Origin: Neotamlana sargassicola
Lineage (GTDB): Bacteria > Bacteroidota > Bacteroidia > Flavobacteriales > Flavobacteriaceae
Direction: 5' to 3'
Length of the DNA stretch: 64,000 bases
Assembly (NCBI RefSeq): GCF_020523965.1
Contig: NZ_JAJAPX010000001.1
Location: 186,001-250,000 of the forward strand
Made by a program: the position numbers and the translations under genes. The notes below the pieces were generated by a model. It was not told where the DNA came from. It was given only the letters and a program-made list of their open reading frames with translations, and made no database searches. Within the stretch, counting starts at the first letter, position 1, and every line of letters starts with the position of its first letter. Below are positions 36,901 through 45,156 of the stretch, piece after piece.

Positions 36901-38259
36901 ATCTTCGTTTAGCGTATATTCTTGTCCGTTGGTTAATTTTCTAGCATTTTCAATTTTAGCATAGTCGGAGCCTTCTTTAACAACCGATGAAAAGGTTCCA
37001 AAGCCTTGTTGTACCGTAGCGATATCTCGAATTTGATTGGTTAAAATAGAACCCGCATCGATTGCCGTAGGATCAAAATCGTTATTTGAGTTATTTGGTA
37101 CTGCGTTTGGACTATTAATAAAACCGCCATAACCATTAGCTTGCGGGTCCAAAAATATATTATCGTTACTTGTATCTCCTGGATTATAAACAGATTCACC
37201 TAAATCTTGCAAGGCTACAATGTTTCTAACATTTTCGGTTTGATTTGTTCTATTCGTTATCCAAACCTCAATACGCGTTATTTGTAAACCTTTATTATTT
37301 ATAAACGGATAGTTTTCGAGTGCACTATCGTAATTATCTCTAAAATATTGGGCTAAAAAGAAGTGCCGATTTTCATCATATTCTCTAATGAATAATTCGA
37401 ATTCTTCAACGGTACCACCGCCTTGAGCTATAACCGTATTAGATTGTGATTTTTGCTCGGAAAACACACCCGTAATTGTTGTTTTCCCAAACTGTAACTG
37501 CGCCTTAACACCAAATAAACTTTGTGCTCCCGTAATTAACGAGCTGTTTAAGGGCATGCTTACATTACCTACTTCAATTTTTTGAAGAATGTCGTCTTCG
37601 GTTGGCGTGTATTCTAGTTTTATAAGCTGTTGAAAATCGAAAGTAGATTGGGTATCGTAGTTTGCTGTAACTTGCAAACGTGTTCCTACATTACCCAGCA
37701 AACTTAAACTGATACGTTGGTCGAAATCGAAAGTAAAATTACTTCTATTTCTAGGTGAAAATGTTGGGTTGTCCTGTCTAGAAAACAGTACTCCTAAATC
37801 CATTTCTACACTACCCGTTGGCACCAACTCTATGGTGTTACTTCCAAAAATAGTTTCAAAAAACCCTGAATTCACATAAAATTCGGGTAAGAGATTTTTT
37901 TTCGCATCTTCGCTACCTTCTTTTTTACCATCGAAGGCATCAATTTTTTCTTTGTAATAATTCCTAATATTTTCTTTTGCAACCAAATCAAAATATTCCG
38001 ATGGTGTTAAGATTATAGGATATTTAAGATTGTAGTCGCCAATAGTTTGTGTATAAATATAACGATTGGTTACAGGATCGTAGGTATATTTAGATTCTAC
38101 AGTATCGAGTTCTGGAGTTTTAATTTTCCCTAAACTAAATCCAGTTTTTGTAGAGTCTTGAGGGGTTTGCGACCAAACAACAACCGTAAAAAAAAGCATA
38201 AAAACACATAAAACATATGGCTTAGGTAGTTGCAATAGATTTGGTCTGGTAATTTTCAA
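30919..38259 (-). CDS. sprA: Cell surface protein SprA, type IX secretion translocon, TTG start
   Basis: SprA forms the very large outer-membrane barrel through which T9SS substrates leave the cell. The 2446-residue length fits its roughly 36-strand barrel. The start is TTG at 38259: an in-frame stop lies three codons upstream and the next ATG falls inside the signal-peptide hydrophobic core (YVLCVFMLFFTVVVWSQ). The N-terminal region around LLPEFYVNSGFFETIFGSNTI, the repeated WYNELRLSDMDNEGGWAAV-type blocks and the C-terminal strand TLRYNFGN are as expected. The gene lies seven bases after ruvA and is probably co-transcribed with it. It serves both PorP/SprF systems and the type B adhesin in this window. 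Confidence 0.94.
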   Translation of the reverse strand: MKITRPNLLQLPKPYVLCVFMLFFTVVVWSQTPQDSTKTGFSLGKIKTPELDTVESKYTYDPVTNRYIYTQTIGDYNLKYPIILTPSEYFDLVAKENIRNYYKEKIDAFDGKKEGSEDAKKNLLPEFYVNSGFFETIFGSNTIELVPTGSVEMDLGVLFSRQDNPTFSPRNRSNFTFDFDQRISLSLLGNVGTRLQVTANYDTQSTFDFQQLIKLEYTPTEDDILQKIEVGNVSMPLNSSLITGAQSLFGVKAQLQFGKTTITGVFSEQKSQSNTVIAQGGGTVEEFELFIREYDENRHFFLAQYFRDNYDSALENYPFINNKGLQITRIEVWITNRTNQTENVRNIVALQDLGESVYNPGDTSNDNIFLDPQANGYGGFINSPNAVPNNSNNDFDPTAIDAGSILTNQIRDIATVQQGFGTFSSVVKEGSDYAKIENARKLTNGQEYTLNEDLGYISLNQRLTNDEVLAVAFQYTLGGKVYQVGEFANDGIEATSIETNDDGDVTSVVNSTLVLKMLKSSITNVTQPVWDLMMKNIYDTGAYNLSQDDFKLNIFYNEASPLNFITPVNDNFDLDINGNPVTANTAEDDLIQNVPLLRVFNLDKLNYNNDPQTNGDGFFDYVSGITVIPANGKIVFTSVEPFGEYLFNKLGDGDYNNEASYNENQEKYVYDILYKSTQTAALEEVEKNKFKLKGRYTSSGGDGISIGSFNVPRGSVRVSAGGRVLVEGIDYTVDYDLGQVYILDEALKASDTPIEVSTENNAVFGQQTRRFTGVNIEHKFNENFVLGATLLNLNERPITQKANYGTESINNTIFGINGNYATKVPFLTRMVNKLPNIDTDVESNLSLRGEFAYLIPGAPNGTDLNGETTSYIDDFEGSQNSIDLTSQQSWYLSSRPADLDGDGEVDVNYVNGIESGYNRAMLNWYTIDPIFYSTQRPDEITDEDMSSLYTSRVYIDELFPEVDLVQGQNSVLFTLDLAYYPTERGPYNYDPNASSGTLNNPEESWAGITRQITSTDFEQQNVEYIDFWLQDPFQENPTNPGGKLVLNLGNISEDILKDGRKLYENGLPEDGDISILEQQATEWGSIVPQNQSLVYAFDTTGEERTNQDVGFDGYNDEAEQRFAIRENLAPEYQGLEDPSNDNYTYFLNTNGDIFERYKKYNGVEGNTPDTFTDTNRGSNTQPDVEDINRDNTMNTIDSYYEYELDITRQNLPLTETEFDNLPNSNPLKEYLRDFKNRPRSLPNGESVDVRWYQFRIPVEGDLARAVGGISDLRSVRFARLFLKEFTETTVFRFGTLDLVRSDWRRYTQALDTGDLDPTDAQTDFSVGVIGTLENEGSYEIPPGIEPEQLFNNNTVVNQNEQSLVLKVCNLESEDSRAVYKNINIDMRQYKRLRMFMHAEDSDEDSGLLSDDDLVGFIRMGNDLTDNYYQIEIPLEITESSADDVWPTNNEINLSIEVLGKVKAQGIFDASLNNEDPTFYDVIDDEISLVSDPFDGYVLGQHRVGIKGNPNFGDVRTLMVGVKNISNNNNVCAELWYNELRLSDMDNEGGWAAVVSMDSNIADFATISATGSQSTAGFGSLEQGPSERSLEDVVQYDMVTNVNIGQLFPKKWGVQLPFNYAQSEQLITPKYDAFYEDLTLQSRLDAAETESDREEILQNSEDYTKRKSINFIGVKKNRTGDKKARFYDVENVTLNYSFNKVEHRDFEIEKSINKTVRIGANYAHNFNQLTVEPFKNNDSLFTGKYGKFLKDFNFNLLPSSFTVSSDINRQYNSQRFRTIDLSDDDISVEQLLQRNYTFDFQYNINYNLTKSLQFNYSAANNNIVRNYYVGDYSDGIQDESLDVWDGILDVGDPNRQTQTLGLTYQLPLNKIPTFSFIDATYQYTGTFLWQKGSDLYGELELDYTDPDDPDNTLTGVFDLGNSVQNSSVHNLVTTLDMNRFYKYIGLVKKPIRTVRARTTTPGGSPGANNRKAPAPKNKNKTARKILNAGIDILTSVKRLTFNYNENSGTYLPGYTQTPGFIGTLKPSTAFTFGSQSDIRYLAAKKGWLTLYPEFNEQYATTKQNQIDYSANLEPVRDLKIDIVGNRAYYENFTENYYVDNGEYNPLTPNTFGNYNISTVLIKTAFKKSDENVSKVFNDFSDNRLKIANRLAEAFYGGPGFERDDDGYPLGFGKNNQKVLLPAFLAAYSGQDATDVKTSAFRDFPLPNWDLKYTGFMKFNWFKKRFKRFSLTHGYRSTYTINQFNTNLNLNLADEDNEKPIPGTPYVDQPDEAKDQSGNFKNETLFSNINLSESFSPLMRLDFEMKNSVKILAEIARDRLISLSFDNNLVTEIQGDEYTIGLGYRIKDLRINSKLAGPQKRIVSDLNMKADVSVRENKTIIRYLDLDNNQITSGQTVWALKYSADYAFSKNLTGIFYFDYTFSDYAISTAFPQTSIRSGLTLRYNFGN

Positions 38260-38266
38260 AATAAAA

Positions 38267-38848
38267 TTATAAATTTTTGAGTGCTTCTTTTATAACAGTT
38301 TCAACACTAGCGTCTGGTTGGGCTGCCATAATTTTATTAACGACACGTTCGGCTTGTTTTTTAACATATCCTAACACTTCTAAAGCAGATAACGCTTCTT
38401 CTTTATTGGTATTGTCTTTTGTAATAGAAACTTCGTCAATATCGTAAATCTTTATGATTTTATCTTTTAAATCAATAATAACACGCTGAGCAGTTTTAGC
38501 ACCTATACCTTTTATGGACTGAATTAAAGCTACATCTTCTCCTGCAATTCCTTCTCGAATTTGTTTTGGTGTTAAAGATGATAACATAGTGCGGGCAATA
38601 CTAGCCCCAATACCACTTACAGATATTAACAACCTAAAAATTTCGCGTTCGGCTATTGATGCAAAACCATAAAGTGTATGCGCATCTTCTTTAATTTGAA
38701 GATGCGTAAATAACTTTAAGCTTTCTTTATCTGGTATTTGAGAGAATGTATGTAACGAGATATTTAGCATATACCCAACACCATTACAGTCTATAACAAC
38801 ATGGGTTGGGTTTTTCTCTACAAGTTTTCCTTGAATGTGCGTTATCAT
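38267..38848 (-). CDS. ruvA: Holliday junction branch migration protein RuvA
   Basis: RuvA binds four-way junctions as a tetramer and loads the RuvB motor. The 193-residue product has the N-terminal OB domain (MITHIQGKLVEKNPTHVVIDCNG at the start, split by a conserved GVGYMLN). Two helix-hairpin-helix motifs follow (LLISVSGIGASIA and LIQSIKGIGAKTAQ), then the small C-terminal RuvB-contact domain. ruvB lies about 13 kb away beside queG, so the pair is not an operon here. The sequence ends just before sprA. Confidence 0.95.
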   Translation of the reverse strand: MITHIQGKLVEKNPTHVVIDCNGVGYMLNISLHTFSQIPDKESLKLFTHLQIKEDAHTLYGFASIAEREIFRLLISVSGIGASIARTMLSSLTPKQIREGIAGEDVALIQSIKGIGAKTAQRVIIDLKDKIIKIYDIDEVSITKDNTNKEEALSALEVLGYVKKQAERVVNKIMAAQPDASVETVIKEALKNL

Positions 38849-38902
38849 GAAATAGAACAGTTAGTCTCTGCCAAATGTAATAAAATTATTGTATTTAAGC
38901 TG

Positions 38903-41197
38903 TTATTGCTCTAGTTGCTCTAATTCCCATTTTTGTTTTTCTTGCGCATCTATAACTGCAATAGCCGTCATGTTTACAATTTCATCTACGCTTGCACCTA
39001 ACTGTAAAATGTGAACAGGCTTTCTCATTCCCATCATAATTGGACCAATAGATTCGGCATCATTTAATTCTTTTAACAATTTATAAGTGATGTTTGCTGA
39101 ATCTAAATTCGGAAAAATAAGTGCATTCACTTTTTTACCTACCAATTTAGAGAACGGAAATTTTTCGCGTAACATAGTATCATTTAAAGCAAAATCGGTT
39201 TGCAACTCACCATCTACATCCATATCTGGATTAGAGCGATGTAAATATGATACAGCTTCGGTTACTTTTGAAGCTTTTGGGTTTACTGAAGACCCAAAGT
39301 TTGAATATGAAACCATTGCCATTACGGGGTTTAGGCCAAACATGGAAATTACCTTAGCCGTCATTTGACCAATTCTGGCTAAAGTTTTAGCATCTGGATC
39401 GATATTTATTGAGGTATCACTTAAAAATAATGGGCCTCTTTTAGTCATCATTAAATTGGTTGTAGCCACTCGAGATATTCCTTTAGCTTTACCAATTAGC
39501 TCTAACATTGGTTTTACTACCGTTGGGTAATTTCTTGAATAACCAGAAATTAAAGCATCGGCATCACCTTCGTTAACCATCATGGCTGCAAAATAATTGC
39601 GCTCGCGCATTAAACGTTGCGCACTGTAGTAAGTAACTCCTTTACGTTTACGCTGCTCCCAATATACTTTCGCATATTTGTTTTTGCGTTCGTTTTCTTC
39701 TTCAGTTTTTGGGTCGATTATTTCTATATCGGCATCAAACTCTAGTTCTGCCATTAAAGACTCTATTGTTTCTTTTCTTCCTAACAAAATAGGAATGGCA
39801 ATACCTTCTTCGTATACAATTTGAGCCGCTTTTAAAACATCTAACTGGTCGGCTTCTGCATACACTACACGTTTTGGGTTTAATTTTGCTCTGTTAAGCA
39901 ACAACCTAACCATTTTATTATCGGAACCTAAACGTTCTCGTAGTGTATCTGTATATTTTTCCCAATCTGTAATTGGTGTTTTTGCTACACCACTTTCCAT
40001 AGCCGCTTTTGCAACGGCAGGAGGAATTTCGGCAATTAGCCTTGGATCGAAAGGTTTTGGTATAATATAATCTTTACCAAAAGTTAATCTGGTTTCACCA
40101 TAAGCAATATTTACTTGCTCTGGCACCGGTTCTTTAGCTAATTTAGCAAGTGCTTTTACAGCTGCCATTTTCATAGCTTCGTTAATCCCTGTAGCCCTAA
40201 CATCTAAAGCGCCACGGAAAATAAATGGAAATCCTAATACATTGTTTACTTGATTAGGATGATCGCTACGCCCAGTTGCCATAATAATATCGTCTCGAGT
40301 ATCTATAGCTAATTGATAGCCAATTTCTGGATCTGGATTTGCCATAGCAAAGACAATAGGATCTTTTGCCATAGAAAGCAACATTTCTGGTGATACAATG
40401 TTTGCCATAGAAAGCCCGATAAACACATCGGCATCTTTCATGGCTTCATCAAGAGTATCTATTTTTCTATCGGTAGCAAATTCGGCTTTTTCAGATGTTA
40501 AGTTATCTCTATCTTTTCTAATTACCCCTTTACTATCTAACATAACCATGTTTTCTAGTTTTACACCACAAGCTTGGTATAAACGCGAGCACGAAATTGC
40601 TGCGGCTCCAGCGCCACTAATTACAATTTTAGCATCCTCAATTTTTCTGTTGGTTAATTCGATAGCATTTAATAATGCTGCGGCCGAAATAATAGCCGTT
40701 CCATGTTGATCGTCGTGCATTACTGGAATATCGAGTTCTTCTTTTAAACGACGTTCAATTTCGAAAGCTCCTGGAGCTTTAATATCTTCAAGATTAATTC
40801 CACCAAAGGTTGGCGCTATATTTTTTACGGTTTCAATAAATTCATCAACATTTTCGGTATCAACTTCAATATCAAAAACATCAATATCTGCAAATATTTT
40901 AAACAATAAACCTTTACCTTCCATAACAGGTTTACCAGCCAAAGCACCAATATTACCTAAACCTAAAACCGCAGTACCGTTTGATATTACAGCTACTAAA
41001 TTTCCTTTTGAAGTATATTTATAAGCAGCTTCTTTATCTTTTTCAATTTCTAAACAAGGTACTGCAACACCGGGCGAATATGCCAACGATAAGTCGCGTT
41101 GTGTTGCATATTTTTTTGTTGGTACTACTTTTATTTTTCCTGGAGTAGGTTTGGCGTGGTATACAAGTGCTTCTCTGCGTTTACTTTCTTCGCTCAT
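38903..41197 (-). CDS. maeB: NADP-dependent malic enzyme with C-terminal phosphotransacetylase-like domain
   Basis: The enzyme oxidatively decarboxylates malate to pyruvate, giving NADPH. The 764-residue protein matches the large MaeB type. The catalytic part (about 1-425) contains YSPGVAVPCLEI, VMHDDQHGTAIISAAALLNA and the Rossmann motif ISGAGAAAISC. Residues of about 430-760 form a phosphate acetyltransferase-like domain (VYAEADQLDVLKAAQIV), which in this family is regulatory rather than catalytic. A TAnnTTTG promoter element lies about 65 bases upstream. It stands between the orphan kinase and ruvA without obvious functional linkage. Confidence 0.95.
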   Translation of the reverse strand: MSEESKRREALVYHAKPTPGKIKVVPTKKYATQRDLSLAYSPGVAVPCLEIEKDKEAAYKYTSKGNLVAVISNGTAVLGLGNIGALAGKPVMEGKGLLFKIFADIDVFDIEVDTENVDEFIETVKNIAPTFGGINLEDIKAPGAFEIERRLKEELDIPVMHDDQHGTAIISAAALLNAIELTNRKIEDAKIVISGAGAAAISCSRLYQACGVKLENMVMLDSKGVIRKDRDNLTSEKAEFATDRKIDTLDEAMKDADVFIGLSMANIVSPEMLLSMAKDPIVFAMANPDPEIGYQLAIDTRDDIIMATGRSDHPNQVNNVLGFPFIFRGALDVRATGINEAMKMAAVKALAKLAKEPVPEQVNIAYGETRLTFGKDYIIPKPFDPRLIAEIPPAVAKAAMESGVAKTPITDWEKYTDTLRERLGSDNKMVRLLLNRAKLNPKRVVYAEADQLDVLKAAQIVYEEGIAIPILLGRKETIESLMAELEFDADIEIIDPKTEEENERKNKYAKVYWEQRKRKGVTYYSAQRLMRERNYFAAMMVNEGDADALISGYSRNYPTVVKPMLELIGKAKGISRVATTNLMMTKRGPLFLSDTSINIDPDAKTLARIGQMTAKVISMFGLNPVMAMVSYSNFGSSVNPKASKVTEAVSYLHRSNPDMDVDGELQTDFALNDTMLREKFPFSKLVGKKVNALIFPNLDSANITYKLLKELNDAESIGPIMMGMRKPVHILQLGASVDEIVNMTAIAVIDAQEKQKWELEQLEQ

Positions 41198-41262
41198 AAG
41201 GGATTTTATTTTGAAAATATATTTTTGAGAATATATTATTTCTTAAATATTCAATTTATAAA

Positions 41263-41270
41263 CAAAGATA
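41263..41270 (-). promoter_or_regulatory. -7 promoter element before maeB
   Basis: On the minus strand this reads TATCTTTG, a perfect TAnnTTTG. No clear -33 TTG is seen at 19-20 bases. Confidence 0.45.
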
Positions 41271-41330
41271 ATAATACTATGAAATGATATGGTTATTCTT
41301 TAAAAAAAATAGACCTTATGCAATTATTAT

Positions 41331-42536
41331 TTATTTCTTTAAAATAACACTAAAAGTAGTTTGTTTGTTTAAGATAGAATTAACGTGTATTTCGCCTTGT
41401 AGTTTTTTTATTATGTTTTTTACGGTTGCTAAACCAATTCCATTGCCTGTTCGCCCAAATTTATCGTACTTATTTAATTTGTAAAACACATTGAAAATTT
41501 TTTCATGATAATTTTCATGAATTCCTGGGCCATTATCTTGTACTAATATTCTATAATGACTTGCTGTTTCGCATATATTTAAAGTTATATTTACTTGGTT
41601 TTTATCGTTGTATCTAATAGCATTATTAACTAATTCTCTAATAATTTGGTTAAAACCATATTTGTTTACTTCTATTTCGGATAAGCTTGAATTTAAAGTA
41701 AAATTGACTTCTTTATAATGCTTAATAATATTGTCTTGTAAATCTGACTCAAATTCTTTTAAAGAAATGGCCTCTTTTTCTTTATTTAAAATACTATCGC
41801 GCGTATTATAACTTAGTAACCCATCTACCAAACTGGTTAAATCTTCTGATGATTTTATTATGAGTTCAAGCATATTTAAACCCGCATCGTCAATATCTAA
41901 TTTATAATCTTGCTTAATAATTTGAGCTAAATTACTTATGTTTAGTAAAGGTGATTTTAAGTCGTGTGCTGCTAAATATGCAAATTTTTCTAATGCTTCA
42001 TTTTTATCTTTTAAATCGTTTAATGAGGTCTGCAAATTCGCATTAGCTTTTCGTAGTTCGAGTAATTTTATTACTTGATTTGATAAAGCTTTTAAAGTTT
42101 CTAACTGTTCGTTGGTAAGCTGATGCGGTTTATTGTCTATAACACATAAGGTTCCTAAAGGCATCCCTTTATTGGTTGTAAGCGGAATACCAGCGTAAAA
42201 CACAACATGCGGATCACCAGTAACTAATGGATTATCATGAAATCGTTCGTCTTCTCTAGAATCGTTAATTACAAATGGCTGGTTTGGCCTATTAATGGCA
42301 TGAGCACAAAATGCAAATTCCTTTGGAGTTTCTGTAACATTTAAACCATGGTGCGATTTAAACCATTGACGCCTATCATCAATTAAGCTCACTAAGGCTA
42401 TTGGAACGCCACAAATTTCGGCAGCAATTTTAGTTATATTGTCATAATCGGCCTCTGGTAAAGTATCTAAAATATTAAACGACTTTAAAAATTCCAGCCG
42501 TTCGCCTTCGTTTTCGGGTTCTTTTGGTGCAATCAT
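41331..42536 (-). CDS. GAF-domain sensor histidine kinase, soluble and without adjacent response regulator
   Basis: The product has 401 residues and no membrane helix. The GAF domain spans about residues 20-165 (VPIALVSLIDDRRQWFKS, FCAHAI, FYAGIPLTT). A short coiled coil follows, then the HisKA dimerisation helix with phosphoacceptor His191 in AAHDLKSPLLNI. The catalytic domain has the N box (ELVNNAIRYND), G1 (VQDNGPGIH), F box and G2 (GNGIGLATV). All catalytic boxes are intact. This GAF type occurs widely in flavobacteria and its ligand is unknown. No receiver domain lies near it, so its partner is elsewhere. Confidence 0.92.
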   Translation of the reverse strand: MIAPKEPENEGERLEFLKSFNILDTLPEADYDNITKIAAEICGVPIALVSLIDDRRQWFKSHHGLNVTETPKEFAFCAHAINRPNQPFVINDSREDERFHDNPLVTGDPHVVFYAGIPLTTNKGMPLGTLCVIDNKPHQLTNEQLETLKALSNQVIKLLELRKANANLQTSLNDLKDKNEALEKFAYLAAHDLKSPLLNISNLAQIIKQDYKLDIDDAGLNMLELIIKSSEDLTSLVDGLLSYNTRDSILNKEKEAISLKEFESDLQDNIIKHYKEVNFTLNSSLSEIEVNKYGFNQIIRELVNNAIRYNDKNQVNITLNICETASHYRILVQDNGPGIHENYHEKIFNVFYKLNKYDKFGRTGNGIGLATVKNIIKKLQGEIHVNSILNKQTTFSVILKK

Positions 42537-42613
42537 AGAGTGAGAAAATTACTCTAGCAAAGTACACAAATAAATACACGTAACCAATTAAAAACTAATA
42601 ATTAAGAACCTAC

Positions 42614-44167
42614 CTATTTTAAATGAACAATATTAAAATTCACCGTTTTTAAATCGGCAATGAGTTGTACCGACTCACCTAAATTACTCCAAGTAATATC
42701 AATTTTATGTGTTGCAGACGGATTTATTTTTACACTACCAGAAAAAGCTTTACTGGTATTACGTAAACGCATTAACTCTAATTGTTTCAAAACTACATCT
42801 TGTTTTAAACCAGACTCAATTTCTTCTAGCGACAATGTAGTACGGTTAATTTCTTTATGACCACCACTTCCTGCGTTATCGGCAGCTTCATAATCGTTTT
42901 TCCCAGCAAATAAATCGAGATACCATACTTGAGGAATTCCAGGAACAAACATTTGAAGAGCTCTTGCCAACAACAGCTTTTTTTCATCTTCACCTAATGC
43001 ACTAAAAAACGTAGCATTAACCTGATAATAAGATATTTTTTTACCATCGGGACCGTAAAGATTTTTTACGCGACCACCGCGACTCATCACGGTTTCCATA
43101 ATGGCATCAATCTCGCTATCATTTAAAAGACCTTCGTTATAATCACCATCAATTTCCTTTCCTTTTAAATCGAGCACTGGAATACCATCGTGACACCCCA
43201 ACATATTTACGGTTTTATAACCTTTTGCAACAATCTCGTTAATCCATTTATACAAGGCTTTATTGCTAGCCGTTTCCAATGTATGAATCATTAAGCCGGG
43301 TAAGAAAAAATCGTAAATTTGATAACCTTCTTTAGCGACCTCATCATGCAGATTTACACCATATTCGGCATGTATTTCTGGTAATAATTTTAAATTATTT
43401 TTATCGGCAATTTGTTTTATGCGCTCCAAATATTGCCAAGTTCCTGGTTTATTAAAAAAGTTAGTTTCTCCTACTTCTTTATGCAAATAAGCAAAAGCAT
43501 CTAACCTTAATATTTTACAACCGTATTGTTTTAACTTAGCTAAAGTTTCTTCGTAAAATTCCCAAACCAATTCCGATTTGGCATTTACATCCATTTGCCC
43601 TAAATAACTACGTTCTTTAGTTTCTGGATCTTCTATTATTTGTTGATAAAAAGTGTTCCAATAAGGTTGTTCGCTACCATCAGAGAACGGCACTTTTAAA
43701 ATTGGCAAACCTGATTTTCTCATAAAAAGTTTATCGAGATATTCAGGATTTGGTTTTATAACACCGTCGCTATTTAATTCGCCATAACCTTCCCAAAACG
43801 TATTCCAGTTTATAAAAAAATCTTTGTATTTAGAAGCATTACCATGTGCTAATAAATCTTTGAATTGCGGTGAAGCTACAGACAAATGATTTAGAACAAT
43901 ATCGAATTTAAGCATGATATCGAGTGCTTCTAAATCTTTTAAATCGGCTTCTGAAACCAAGTCTTTGTTAATATTATAATCGATTATTGAAAAACCCCGA
44001 TCTAAATCGCTATTAAAAAAAGTTGGCAACACATAAAACAATGAAAAGACGTCTTTAAATTCTGGTTTTTTAAGCATTGAAATAATATCGCTTAAATTTT
44101 CGCCAATACTATCTGGGTAAGCGTTAAGCATAACTCCATTTGGAATAGAATTTTTAGTTGAACTCAT
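42614..44167 (-). CDS. GH13_18 sugar phosphorylase, probably sucrose phosphorylase
   Basis: The predicted reaction is sucrose plus phosphate to glucose-1-phosphate and fructose, in the cytosol (no signal peptide). The 517-residue length fits GH13_18. The barrel shows VLNHLS, the nucleophile Asp223 in LRLDAFAYLHK, the acid/base Glu264 in LLPEIHAEYG, and the transition-state Asp327 in GCHDGIPVLDLKG. The YYQVNATFFSALG and PGIPQVWYLDLFAGKNDYE segments are characteristic of this subfamily. Alternatives are sucrose-6-phosphate or glucosylglycerate phosphorylase. The adjacent PfkB kinase, a plain permease and a LacI regulator favour sucrose. It is the last gene of the sugar operon, 20 bp after the kinase. 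Confidence 0.85.
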   Translation of the reverse strand: MSSTKNSIPNGVMLNAYPDSIGENLSDIISMLKKPEFKDVFSLFYVLPTFFNSDLDRGFSIIDYNINKDLVSEADLKDLEALDIMLKFDIVLNHLSVASPQFKDLLAHGNASKYKDFFINWNTFWEGYGELNSDGVIKPNPEYLDKLFMRKSGLPILKVPFSDGSEQPYWNTFYQQIIEDPETKERSYLGQMDVNAKSELVWEFYEETLAKLKQYGCKILRLDAFAYLHKEVGETNFFNKPGTWQYLERIKQIADKNNLKLLPEIHAEYGVNLHDEVAKEGYQIYDFFLPGLMIHTLETASNKALYKWINEIVAKGYKTVNMLGCHDGIPVLDLKGKEIDGDYNEGLLNDSEIDAIMETVMSRGGRVKNLYGPDGKKISYYQVNATFFSALGEDEKKLLLARALQMFVPGIPQVWYLDLFAGKNDYEAADNAGSGGHKEINRTTLSLEEIESGLKQDVVLKQLELMRLRNTSKAFSGSVKINPSATHKIDITWSNLGESVQLIADLKTVNFNIVHLK

Positions 44168-44187
44168 AATGATTAATTGAGGCTATT

Positions 44188-45120
44188 TTATAAAAGTTTT
44201 GAAACTATATTAATGTTATCGGGTAATCTCCCTACATTTTGAAGCTTAAGTGCTGCCAATTTTAACGCAACTTCTAAACATTCGGTCACTGGTTTTTCAT
44301 TGATATATGCAAACAAAAATCCAGACCAAAAAGCATCACCAGCCCCCGTTGCATCCATCACCTTTTCAATTTTTATAGCAGGCATTTTTATGAGTTCTTT
44401 TCCTTTTTGCGACAAAACAACACCTTTACTTCCTAGGGTTAAACAAACCGTATCGACACCTTGATTATGAAAAAACTCGAAAATTTCTTCATGAGGTAGC
44501 TCTTTTTCAAAAAGTCGCAACATATCGTCTTCACTAACTTTTACCAAAGGATTGAATTTGCAATAGGCTTTTATTACCGACAAAGCTTCATCTCTGCTTT
44601 CCCAAAGTTTTCTAGCATAGTTTACATCAATACTAAGTTTACACCCTAAATTATAAGCTTCTTCTGCTTTTTTAATTATGGTGTCTTGCGCTGGTTTTTT
44701 ACTTAGCGCAAAACAAGTTGTATGATATATTTTTGTTTTTTGAAGGGTTTCTGAAGTTATTTGATCTTCTGTTATTTTATAATCGGTATCTCGAAATGGC
44801 AAGAAATCTGGCGTACCTTCCGATCGGGATACAAAAATAACACTTGTCGCATTTCTTCCCAATTGTTTAATAAAATCAATATTAACACCAACTTCATTTA
44901 ATCGCTTAAAAATATACTCACCAAATCCATCTTGACCAACCGTAGCCACTAAAGCAGCATTTAAACCTAATCGCGCCATATTCATAGCAACATTAGTTGG
45001 CGATCCGCCAAGGTATCGATGATAGTCTCTAGTTTCGTTTATTAAAACACCAGGTTGATGCCCAATAAAATCGACCAAAACTTCGCCAACACACAAAATA
45101 TCTATATTATTATTTTCCAT
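44188..45120 (-). CDS. PfkB-family carbohydrate kinase, probably fructokinase
   Basis: The 310-residue ribokinase-fold enzyme would phosphorylate fructose released by the neighbouring phosphorylase, feeding fructose-6-phosphate to glycolysis. It has the N-terminal substrate-binding motif RYLGGSPTNVAMNMARLG (residues about 35-52). The C-terminal PfkB signature is DATGAGDAFWSGF, with catalytic Asp262 and the anion hole GAGD at 259-262. Substrate choice within PfkB kinases is hard to read from sequence, so the fructose assignment is mainly from context: 36 bp after the sugar permease and 20 bp before the phosphorylase. Confidence 0.85.
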   Translation of the reverse strand: MENNNIDILCVGEVLVDFIGHQPGVLINETRDYHRYLGGSPTNVAMNMARLGLNAALVATVGQDGFGEYIFKRLNEVGVNIDFIKQLGRNATSVIFVSRSEGTPDFLPFRDTDYKITEDQITSETLQKTKIYHTTCFALSKKPAQDTIIKKAEEAYNLGCKLSIDVNYARKLWESRDEALSVIKAYCKFNPLVKVSEDDMLRLFEKELPHEEIFEFFHNQGVDTVCLTLGSKGVVLSQKGKELIKMPAIKIEKVMDATGAGDAFWSGFLFAYINEKPVTECLEVALKLAALKLQNVGRLPDNINIVSKLL

Positions 45121-45156
45121 TGAAAATTATATCTGTAAAATTCTGTTTATCTAATT

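Noticed and set aside
38903-41197. A separate phosphotransacetylase gene fused by error to maeB
   Set aside because: The malic enzyme plus PTA-like domain is the normal layout of large MaeB proteins.
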